Assembly (NCBI GenBank): GCA_015039465.1
Contig: MU130308.1
Span: forward strand, 1-59,792
Direction of reading: 5' to 3'
Length of the DNA stretch: 59,792 bases
DNA from: Phlegmacium glaucopus
Lineage: Eukaryota; Basidiomycota; Agaricomycetes; Agaricales; Cortinariaceae
The position numbers were made by a program, and so were the translations under genes. This document shows positions 1-8,458 of the stretch, piece by piece (position 1 is the first letter of the stretch; every line of letters starts with the position of its first letter). Below the pieces are notes generated by a model. It saw only the letters and a list, made by a program, of their open reading frames with translations. It did no database searches and was not told the origin of the DNA.

Positions 1-600
1 GGTTCTAGTACCGGTTCGAACTGTTGAACTGAGAAAAAAAATCTCATAACTTATATTGTTTCAATGCGATGGGTGCTGGGGTACATTATTTTAGTTTAAT
101 AAATTATTACTGCTAATTTCCGGGACGGCGTTGTTGTTCGTTCATTTGTTCATTGTTCATTGATTTGTTCGTTGTCATTTATTTGTTTGTCGTTGTTCGT
201 TCATTTGCTTGTTGTGTCTTAGTCTTGGACAGCAGTTGCAAGTAAACAACGGCGACTAAGAGCAGTAATGCGAAATGCACGATGTACGACCGCAGAAACC
301 AAGATTTGTTATCGTTGGAATAAGTTCCTTAGCTGGCTTTCAATGTCTTCCACAGTTCGTTTAATATCTATTAAAATGTCAATTCAGCTTGACCGTCATG
401 CATATTCAGTGGATTCGACTCACATTTCTGAGGATCTAAAGGCACATAAAAGATTAAATAAATTTTAAAATGCAAGGAGAGGTATGACGAAGCAACATAC
501 TCTTGCTAAATTCCTTATCTCTTTGTTTCTGCGTAAACTTCTAGAACGAAGGTATGACAACCATGACAACTTTGTCTCTGATTGCATCTCTTCCATCAAC
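1..600. other. Gene-free low-complexity stretch
   Basis: No reading frame here resembles a protein. The first 35 bases carry a GGTTC/GAACC motif like the one at 1555-1740. Bases 130-215 are a degenerate TTGTTCGTTCATTTG-type tandem. These look like decayed repeat sequence. Confidence 0.5.
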
Positions 601-604
601 GTCA

Positions 605-631
605 TCTTCTAACACTAGTAGTGTTAGAAGA
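605..631. repeat. Perfect 12-bp hairpin
   Basis: Left arm TCTTCTAACACT (605-616), 3-nt loop, right arm AGTGTTAGAAGA (620-631). Pairing resumes after one mismatch for five more base pairs. The hairpin lies at the end of the Exo70-like fragment and supplies its stop codon. Confidence 0.75.
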
Positions 632-1104
632 CGACGTCTACCAGCTTATGCCGTTCGACAACCTCATCTAATAGATCAAAGAATTGTGTGAATTTCTCCT
701 GCCCGATTGGACTTGTCCCTAGGATCTTCCGAAAGTGCCTGCATCAAAGGTGAGAAGTTGGAGTCGAAATACTCGGCTTTTGCGATGAGGAAATTGGAGT
801 TAAGTGCTTCTTCAACGGGTTTTGGGATGAAGGTAGAGAGATTAGGGTTGCTGGACTCTAGTAGGTGTAGCCGCAAGTAAGATATGTTGTTATTAAGGAG
901 AAAGATGGATCCGAAAGTGGGGCGTCGTGAGGTACGAGAAAGAGTTACCAGACTATTGATGGTAAGTATAACGTCATCTACAAGCTCCTTTAGCTTGATA
1001 AGAGATGACAAAAATGCCAACTTACGGACAAAATGTTCAATAATATTTGAATGATCTGCTTCGTCCGTCTTGACACCCTTGCCCACCCGGATGCCCTCTC
1101 CCAT
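624..1104 (-). pseudogene. Exo70 (exocyst subunit) C-terminal fragment, broken
   Basis: Exo70 is the exocyst subunit that binds the plasma membrane and helps tether secretory vesicles. Reading the minus strand from 1104, the translation has a GEGxxxGxGxKTDEAD segment, then SLVTLSRTSRRPTFGSIFLL followed by NNN and SYLRLHLL, then AKAEYFDSNFSPLMQAL. These are recognisable as the conserved C-terminal Exo70 stretch. The frame breaks near 685; one frame over, FFDLLDEVVERHK continues the family pattern and stops in the hairpin at 624-626. No N-terminal half, start or intron set can be found, so this is a captured or decayed fragment of roughly 155 codons. The assignment rests on motif recognition. 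Confidence 0.7.
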
Positions 1105-1537
1105 CTTCCAATTTCCAGTTCATGTTCGTTCTTGTATCGTCATCATTTGTCTGTCCCAGATTACATTAGAATTTAATTTTAATATCAGAAAAAAACTTCC
1201 CGGGGGGTGCTTAGTTACTTACCATCGTTGTACTACCCATCCGAGTCACCGTTGTGCTTGTTGCTTGTTGTTGCAAGTTGTCCCTGTCATTGTCAGCGCT
1301 GTGTATTGTCATAGTATATTAAAATAAGAGACTTACCAAAGATAACTCCTGCGGTAAGGAGTTGTTGCCATTGTTTGTTGTAAGCATTGTTGGTGTTGTC
1401 GGTCGATAGCTAAGCGCTCGGGGAGCGTTGTTTGAAGCAATCAGAGTTTTCAAACTCCGACTCCCAAAACATCGGGTCTAGCGCCTAACAACGATATCTT
1501 ATTTTATAGACTATAAATTCAATTCCGGCCAGAAAAA

Positions 1538-1740
1538 TTAGAGAAAAATATTGACAAAAAGTTCGGTTCGAACCGGTTCGAACCCGGTTCTCAAAATCTC
1601 AGAAATGTGAGAACCGAGAACCGGACCGACAGCCCAAGATCTTTGGACCGAACTGAACTGAACCTGAACCGACGGTTCGGTTCTTTCGGTTCTCGGTTCT
1701 TGCATCAGTTCGGAACCGAACTTTGGCATCACTAGTTTGT
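1538..1740. repeat. GGTTC/GAACC-rich repeat, possible hAT-type end
   Basis: Dense direct and inverted copies of GGTTCGGTTC and GAACC occur here, ending in TTTGGCATCACTAG (read inward: TAGTGATGCCAAA). Arrays of short subterminal repeats next to a YARNG-like terminus are usual for hAT elements. The same motif occurs at window bases 1-20. No target duplication or transposase could be identified, so the assignment is tentative. Apparent frames across it are repeat artefacts. Confidence 0.35.
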
Positions 1741-1839
1741 ATATACCTACGGGAAAATTTTCCATTCCATTCTCCTTTCCTTACCCACTCCTGCCTATCA
1801 CCATGCCAGATTCAACTCTGGTAGATTTCTTGTCATACT

Positions 1840-2235
1840 TTTCTTGTTGCTTAATGATTACTTGGCATGTCCTTATACCCGTACTTAGACCTTCGACTTA
1901 AAATAAAAATATATGCTTTTTCACGTGCTTAATGAATGCTTAATAGTCCAAACTTCCACTGTGATTGAGTAAGCTACCCTCCTGCTTTTCCTGCTTTTCC
2001 ACTGCTTATTGAACCCTTGGTTCATTTGTCTTGGTTGAAGATCGACTTAAAAAATTACTTATATCTGTGCTTAGCCCCAAGTCCCAAATAAGCTGGACAA
2101 TAAGCCTCGGGTAAGTCAAATTCAGTAATCGACTTGGCTTAGCCTAAGCAGAGTCGGGCTTAGTGACTTACAACTTAGCGGTGCTTAGAAGTTTCATTAA
2201 GTTATGATAAGTATGCCTAAGTGCTAGTAAGGAAA
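1840..2235. repeat. CTTAG/GCTTA-rich decayed repeat
   Basis: About 400 bases with repeated GCTTAG, GCTTAA, ACTTA and CTAAGC motifs in both orientations, resembling the subterminal repeats of a degenerate DNA transposon. No protein similarity is seen. Boundaries are approximate. Confidence 0.3.
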
Positions 2236-2934
2236 ATCTAGATTTTCCTGATGCTGTCAACGGAACAACTTTGGGCTACCAGGTTTCTGAAGGTTCTGGA
2301 AAGGAGACTTTCGTCGATAAACCAGTCTTGGTATATCGCGAATCAACCTTCCTTATCGCCATCGATTGTTCTGATCAATGCCATGCCTATAAGATAGTCT
2401 GCATCTTCAGAGATATCGTATGCCAGTGTATTCCTGCACAGATAAACCACATCTACCCCGCAATCCGCTGCGCTAGTATTCATGCATTTCCACCTTCCCC
2501 GTGGGCCGTGTTCAATCTTTTACTAATATCATTGATCAGGTCAAAGATGTCATGAGGTATTATAAACATGAAAAGGACTCGTCGGGCCCATCAGGTATAA
2601 AAAATCAAATCTTCCACCACCTCGTCCAAGGTTCCCACAAACACAACTTGAAGAACCAATACAACAATGCAAACTAAATTTAAAACAACTGGCAGCAAAA
2701 CGCCGTCGAAGAAAAGAGGCAAAATTCTTCTGCACGGTTGAGGGTTGGAGTCGGCGGGTTTCACTGCCAAACAAAGGCTCCACAGTAATTCCTTCCACCT
2801 CTACTTATTCATCCTTCTTTCTAAATCAATTTCCTCAATGCAGGCCACATAAAAGCGATCCATGAATGCCTCAGGGATTGCTTTGTTGGGTCCCAGGATG
2901 CCGATACCTGAGTTCAAACCAGCACGTGCTGTTT
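2236..2934. other. Gene-free stretch
   Basis: Only short frames of uncertain value (for example 2271-2555 plus) are present and none matches a family I know. A run near 2592-2790 reads on the plus strand as a proline- and arginine-rich peptide but has no start or splice context. Confidence 0.4.
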
Positions 2935-2985
2935 TATTTTCTCAAAATGTCGCTTGACATCGTCAACCGACATTTTGAGAAAATA
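2935..2985. repeat. Perfect 18-bp hairpin with inner 5-bp stem
   Basis: Left arm 2935-2952 pairs perfectly with 2968-2985. The 15-nt interior contains a second stem, TTGAC (2954-2958) with GTCAA (2962-2966), so all but five bases of the 51-nt span pair. It lies outside any gene. Confidence 0.8.
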
Positions 2986-3139
2986 CACGCCCGGCCAACT
3001 TTCAAGAAAAGAAACGCGCCCGAAAGGTCAGACCACGGATGCAATTGGTTTTTTCCCTTTTCGTTCTATTTGCTCGTTGTCTAGGACCTTGACATTTGTT
3101 TTCCCAGGGCCCACATCATGACGTGATATGTACGTTCCA

Positions 3140-3766
3140 CCCCAATATGTTGTCTTGCTTGCCCAATGTGTTGCCAACTGCATGTTGATATCTCTGGGGA
3201 TATGCCCCTGTATAAGGCGGCGGCCGCTGAGCCTCGACTGATTGAGGCTTCTGTATCTCACATATATACCTTAATCTTTTGTTTTCACTGGCAAAATATT
3301 TGTTGGACAATGGTCTCGGGACCAGACATTACGGATAAAATCAGATTCGGGATCAGATTAGTTACCGTTAAGCCCGTTCAGTTGTCCATTGTAAGAATCC
3401 GTCAAATCACTACATTTCTACCTACCCTGAAGCAAGTAGTTGAACCTATGGGTACTGCCAGTGGAGGCGAGTCTAGTTGGACAACTACAAGCATCCGCAT
3501 CGAATTTTCCCCGGGAGACCAGTCCACACAACTATCTAAATTTCAACTTGTTCAGCTGCCCCAATATGTTCTCTTGCTTGCCCAATGTGTTGCCAACTGC
3601 ATGTTGATATGTCTGGTCCCTTTGACCTTGTATAAGCCTCAACTGATTGAGGCTTTTGTATTTCGCATGTATACCTTAATCCAAAATATACATTGGACAA
3701 CTACCATGTCAAAATTTCTCTGAGAGACCAGTCCACACAACGATCTGTATTTCAACTTGTTCACTG
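3140..3766. repeat. Imperfect direct repeat, two copies
   Basis: The segment beginning CCCCAATATGTTGTCTTGC near 3140 recurs near 3560 and continues in parallel through a TATAAG..CCTCNACTGATTGAGGCTT block and an ATATACCTTAATC block. A trailing GAGACCAGTCCACACAAC block is at about 3515 and again at about 3724. Spacing differs by roughly 210 bases, implying an internal deletion in the second copy. The long frames read across it are not protein-like. Confidence 0.6.
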
Positions 3767-3909
3767 TTCTGAACCCCGTCAACATCCTTCCACACATAAC
3801 CGCAACTCTCGACTCCCAGCAAGTCCCATACCTCAGCACTCGAGCGTCTGCGCTACCAGGATACGAATAATAAATGAGTACGTCGCACTCAGGTACGAAA
3901 GCATAGTAA

Positions 3910-5970
3910 TTATGAACACGAAACCTTTCGTGATAGTCGTTTCATCTCAGGATAGCGAAGTTGGATTCCTTCATGGTCAACCTCGAGATGAATATCCACT
4001 GCATCACTTGGGACGGGAAGGTCTGATGTAGGCGGAGAAAGAGGGCGATAAGGGGCCACCGCTCGAACTTCATCAAGTCGAGAACGTGGAGAAGAACAGT
4101 TTAGAGACCGTTTTGCTTCAGAAATGAAGGGTAGTGAAGGCTTTGAGCTCGAAGTACTTGGTGATGGATATGCATCCGCGTCAAAGTTTGTTGGGGACGG
4201 CGGAGCAACATATCTTCCGTCCCCCGTTTCTTTCATACTGGCGCCAGTCCTTTTGGATCCAAAGCTTTTCTCTGTCGTAGTGGACTTTACATCTACCGAG
4301 TTAGGGGGAGGTGGTAAATACACCGTCACTCTCCGGGCGGCAGAGGTGGTATTGGATTCAGCTTTCACCGTCGACGGTAGGCGCAGGCCTGGTATATGAA
4401 ATGATTTGGTATAAGTAGAATTCCTAGGCATTGTGATGCTAGGAACGATGTCAATACAAGGAGGAATATGACAGAAATATGAAAACAACTTAGGTTTTCT
4501 CTTCTTTCTCGGCGGAAGCGTGGTCCAGCTTTCGTCAGGATCTTCGGTAGAGTGCTGATACGCGTCACGTTTCGGATATGATTTCACCTGTGTGGAATTG
4601 GAGGGCAAATCATCCGGTATTCGCCTCCTCGCAAGGTGGTTACTGGGGTTTGGGAATGTACCTGAGATAAGTGACGGAGATGGAAGTAAACCCGCTGGCC
4701 GGACTTTGACGTACTGACGCTGATTGGGAGACTTGGCTGAGTACGAAGATTTTGAAGTAGAAGCAAAACTCGGGGGGTGCCGGGGAGATTCAGAGGAAGT
4801 TTCGTTTGCTCGAACTACATAGTCGCCAACTAATTTCAATTGTAGAGAATGGTCAGATTGATCTTTGATCTTGACAATAGGAGACGAAGGCTCTAATGCA
4901 CTTCCTTGATATCGAGAATAGGAAGAGATCACAGGAGAGGACGAACGTTGCAAAGAGACCCTTTTCGGGTCGAAAGGCTTAAGAAAAGGCGGTACGAAAC
5001 GCGTTTCCATAGTTTGCCTCGAGAAAGGTTGAGTAATTGTTGAATATGGACGGAATGGGCTTTTGCGAACAAGCTGTATCGGAGATGAGTAAGTCTGGGT
5101 ATAGAGAATGCGTGAATCATAATCCAAAGGGCCATCGTCGTAAGGATGACCCGGAGACGAAAACGATGAGAAGCCAGAAAGACGATTTTCAGTACATTTG
5201 GGCTGGTTCCGCAACATATCAGCCAAGAGTTGGGCAGGAGGAGCAAAGGCACGAGATTGTGATGTTTTTGACAACGTCTGCGCATCATGATGGGAGGCTT
5301 TTACAGGTAATATATGCGCATATTCAGGGAAACTAGACGAGCTGGAAGGAAAGTTGGAAGCATTTGGTATCATTGTAGTCGGAACGGAACAAGGCGCAGT
5401 GTGAACAGAAAATGAAGAGAGCTCATTAGTCGTTGAAGTCGTAGATGAGGCGGGGGCAATCGGCTTGTCAGCTACAGGGTTTTTTACAGTCGGATTAGAG
5501 TTGAGAGACATCGGATTAGTAGTTGGTCGTAGCGGAACTGGTAGTTTCAGAGCATTCGTTCTAGGTTTCTTCATAGCCTGAGTTTTGAACCCTTCCATTA
5601 TGGTAATTTGGCCCGAATTCGTAGATGAGGATCCAGTTGACTTTCGAGTTTGTGTTGGCTTGTCAGTGGGCCTCACTGGCTGGGCAGGCAAGAGGACTGA
5701 GCCGTTGACAGTACTAGTAGGACGATAGGCAGCATTTATTTTCGCAATACTAAACGGATTTGGTTTATATGCGACATGTTCTTCCCGTGTCGCCAGATCC
5801 AAATCATCGATGAGCAGTCGACTGGCCCCAATCTTGGCAGTAGCTAGTTCTTGGTCCTCCGACTCGGAGCCCGACTGGGAGTCGTCAGAGCTAGCATATT
5901 GTGTCCTAAAATTGAAGACCCAGTCACAGTGTTTTTGTTTCCTTGTTTTCGATGGAATTGTGGACGACAT
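3910..5970 (-). CDS. Hypothetical disordered protein (686 aa), intact copy
   Basis: A single uninterrupted frame from ATG at 5970. I do not recognise the family. The N-terminus has short conserved-looking blocks: CDWVFNFRTQYASSDDSQSG (residues about 15-34), EEHVAYKPNPFSIAKINAAY (about 63-82) and ITIMEGFKTQAMKKP further on. The rest is rich in Ser, Pro and Thr, with basic clusters such as RKKRKPK, as in an intrinsically disordered protein. No signal peptide or membrane segment is visible. A second, internally deleted copy lies at 23650-24635, so this is the intact member of a duplicated pair. The similarity between copies supports this being a real gene. Downstream on the same strand is the repeat at 3140-3766; upstream is a partial fimbrin copy. 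Confidence 0.7.
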   Translation of the reverse strand: MSSTIPSKTRKQKHCDWVFNFRTQYASSDDSQSGSESEDQELATAKIGASRLLIDDLDLATREEHVAYKPNPFSIAKINAAYRPTSTVNGSVLLPAQPVRPTDKPTQTRKSTGSSSTNSGQITIMEGFKTQAMKKPRTNALKLPVPLRPTTNPMSLNSNPTVKNPVADKPIAPASSTTSTTNELSSFSVHTAPCSVPTTMIPNASNFPSSSSSFPEYAHILPVKASHHDAQTLSKTSQSRAFAPPAQLLADMLRNQPKCTENRLSGFSSFSSPGHPYDDGPLDYDSRILYTQTYSSPIQLVRKSPFRPYSTITQPFSRQTMETRFVPPFLKPFDPKRVSLQRSSSPVISSYSRYQGSALEPSSPIVKIKDQSDHSLQLKLVGDYVVRANETSSESPRHPPSFASTSKSSYSAKSPNQRQYVKVRPAGLLPSPSLISGTFPNPSNHLARRRIPDDLPSNSTQVKSYPKRDAYQHSTEDPDESWTTLPPRKKRKPKLFSYFCHIPPCIDIVPSITMPRNSTYTKSFHIPGLRLPSTVKAESNTTSAARRVTVYLPPPPNSVDVKSTTTEKSFGSKRTGASMKETGDGRYVAPPSPTNFDADAYPSPSTSSSKPSLPFISEAKRSLNCSSPRSRLDEVRAVAPYRPLSPPTSDLPVPSDAVDIHLEVDHEGIQLRYPEMKRLSRKVSCS

Positions 5971-6686
5971 GCGACTCCCATTGACATGAAAGGTTGAGAG
6001 GTACTAACGAGAATCTAATAAGGACAAACAGCGCTCCTGGTAGTTTACGTAAAGCCTACACAATTCCAAGGTCTTGTGCCTAATTTTCAAGATCCAGGAT
6101 TCGTATACAACGTTCAAGCTGCTTTGCAGTCATATTTATCATTCGAATCTCAAAAAAATGACCCTGCCACCCAATCCCTGCGAGTAACTTACTATAAATA
6201 CTTTTCCGTTCATTCAACTATTATTTAAAGGCTACGATGCCAGTGGAAACACATGTTTGTTCTTTTTCGCTCCGTACCGGCGTATCAGGTTACAATCTGA
6301 GGTATATAGGAGAGCATTCGAACCCGGCCGTAAAGGCACAATAACTTAGGCACGTGGTGAAAACCTAGCTGCGACGTTTTTTAACGACGCTGAGTAACAT
6401 TTATTTCCTAATCGACCCTTATTTATGTAGTCTGACACACGTATATATTAACCATGTACTTGTGCCACGAATTTCTTTCCTTGTGCTCGATCATGAACAG
6501 ATGGAACAGTAGAACAGCTTATTATTGAATTTAGTTGTTAATCAAATATGTAGTAAAAAAACTGTTGAACGAGGTTAGCCCAGAACGATCTTGATACATA
6601 CATACAGAGGTTTTCAAGCTTCTACTTCTATTCCAATTTTCTCCCTCAAGATTATTCAGAACATAGATAACAAAATCGAGCCGAAA
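5971..6686. other. Duplicated intergenic region
   Basis: No gene. Blocks around 6340-6570 match 24925-25225 in arm B, including a GCACGTG motif, a TATATATTAA run and the segment GAACAGTAGAACAGCTTATT. It separates the disordered-protein gene from the fimbrin fragment. Confidence 0.55.
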
Positions 6687-7817
6687 TGATTGTGCGATGC
6701 TCATAAGACTTCCAACAAAAGTAAGAATCTAGGGAGGCACGAGATTAACTGAAGAACCACATCCAGAAAAAGAGCAAGACATACAAGTCGAGGTCGAACA
6801 TCTACAATATCTTCGGGCACTAAGAAAACGAGGGTGTTCATCTTTCTCGCAATTGAGATAGCCAATTTAGCTAGATGGAATGATCAAAGTTCAGAAATAT
6901 GACACTGGTAATTTAAAAGGAAAAAAAAAACACCGCTTTGTCTCCTCTCTTCATAGTCGCCAGTTTCCGCGACAGCAATAACAAGAGATGGGTCAACAAT
7001 ACCAGGACGAATAGCGTCGAGAAGATCAAGGAAGAACAATCCAGTAGTGATAGAAGGATCTTTGAAAGAACGAATGGATCGAACTCCAGATTTTCCCTTT
7101 TGCGCGGTCGTGTTCGCCCATTTTAGCATCTCCATATCTGTCATTTTTCCACCTGCAGATTTTGATAGTGCAGATAGCGGTTTTGTGATGTTCATTCTGA
7201 CAGGGTGGATATGAGCATAGGTAGGCGATGGATAAGACCAGGATCATACCGCATAAGCTGCCAGACGAGGCCGGGAACGGGGGTCTTATTCCCATCAACG
7301 ATATCTGCTCCTTGGATGCCAACCATGTGCATTCCATTCTGCCTGGCAAGAACTGCGTAATTTGTTTTCTCCACAGCTTTGAGACGAGACAAAGTGCTTT
7401 GGTTAGGGGTGACATCAATATCAGCGCCCTCGTCTCCTTCGTCCCCACCACCGCCACTAGCATATGAAGCAGGCCCAGCGCCCTCTTTCGGTTTGGAAAC
7501 CCTTCGCCAAACAACGCTTCCAGGAAGGATCTTATCAAATGCTTGAAGGATGATCAATCCATCTTTCAAGTTTTCAAAGAAGTTGAAGACGCCTGGCTCA
7601 ACGCCCAGAGAGTTAAGCCAAAGGGTGAAGACACGAGCCTCGCGTTCTCCTTCTGCGTCGAAGTCCTCTACTTGGCCATAATCCTTGGCTTCTTGCTCGT
7701 CCAGAGGTTCAAGTCCTGGATGTGTGTTAAAGAGATTGGCAACGAATGCAAGGTTCAGGCGAGGGTTTCCCGAAACAAGAGGTAAGGGCGTCAGGAATTT
7801 TCGGCATCCGATTCTGG
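6687..7817 (-). pseudogene. Fimbrin 3' copy, 5'-truncated
   Basis: This is a copy of exons 6-9 of the intact fimbrin gene at 25340-27723. Exon 6 is cut a few codons after its start (about 7817); exon 7 is about 6934-7196 with a run of A/T at its donor; exon 8 and exon 9 (to 6728) follow. Splice signals and frames of the retained exons are mostly preserved, including a CH-domain segment ending KLAISIARKMNTLVFLVPED. The exon 6 segment reads NYAVLARQNG where the intact copy reads NYAVDLARQNG. The terminal TAA of the intact copy is TCA here (6687-6689), so the frame would read on. With no EF-hand, CH1 or promoter, it cannot make fimbrin. Confidence 0.85.
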
Positions 7818-8458
7818 AATGACGATCGGTACGAGAGATGTTATACCATGAGAGCCTCCTTGAGTCGTTTCATGTTTCTCGCAACAGACAATTCCTCTTC
7901 AACTTTGCCTCAACCACCTCCGTCCCTCTCTCCCACAATTTCCATAATCTAACACGGCCATTTTTTCTGTTGTTAAGCGTCAACAAGTCGAGTTGTGGCG
8001 GTTGCATTTGGTTGTTGTTTGCGATTTGCATCAGGTGAGCTCGTCTTGGAGTTCTCTGAGATCGGCTTGGGGAAAGAAAGATTGCGATTCAGCTCAACAT
8101 TCTTCGATGTCTTGCATGACTTTCGGCGTGATCTACTGGTCAAAATTACTTGATTATCGCGTGCAAGCTGCGAATTTAATGGAGGGTGCTCAGTCAATGA
8201 CCAAAAAATTATTAATTTACTTACCACTGAGAGGTGAGAGACCACGAAGTTCAGAGCTGACAAGGTTCGTACAGCGACCAAGGTACTAAGTGATGTTTGT
8301 ATTGTGCCATTATAGTAATACGGGATATGGATAGACGATTAACGAACAACCAAAATGTGCAGTGTCACAGTGTGGCTGTATTCGCGGGATCACTGCTTAT
8401 GTAATGGAGTGCATCGACTCTCATCGCTCACCATAACTCACTAGCACTGTTCAAGGAT
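7818..8458. other. Intergenic region upstream of the NLR-like gene
   Basis: No supported gene. Sequence is unique after the duplication breakpoint at about 7817. Short frames on both strands have no recognisable similarity. The region should contain the promoter of the gene starting at 8459, but no clear TATA box is seen. Confidence 0.45.

Larger units (their letters stand above)
4492..7817. repeat. Segmental duplication, arm A
   Basis: Matches 23650-26480 in the same orientation with scattered substitutions and indels. The match covers part of the disordered-protein gene, the intergenic sequence and the last four exons of fimbrin. It stops in fimbrin exon 6 at CGGCATCCGATTC (about 7817). 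Arm B lacks about 120 codons of the disordered-protein gene and its 3' end. Arm A lacks fimbrin exons 1-5. Confidence 0.88.

Noticed and set aside
1560..1600. tRNA gene suggested by GGTTCGAACC
   Set aside because: It is a palindromic GGTTC repeat unit; no A box, anticodon arm or acceptor stem can be drawn.
3166..3723. 185-codon plus-strand frame
   Set aside because: Runs across both copies of a direct repeat; no protein-like composition or splice context.
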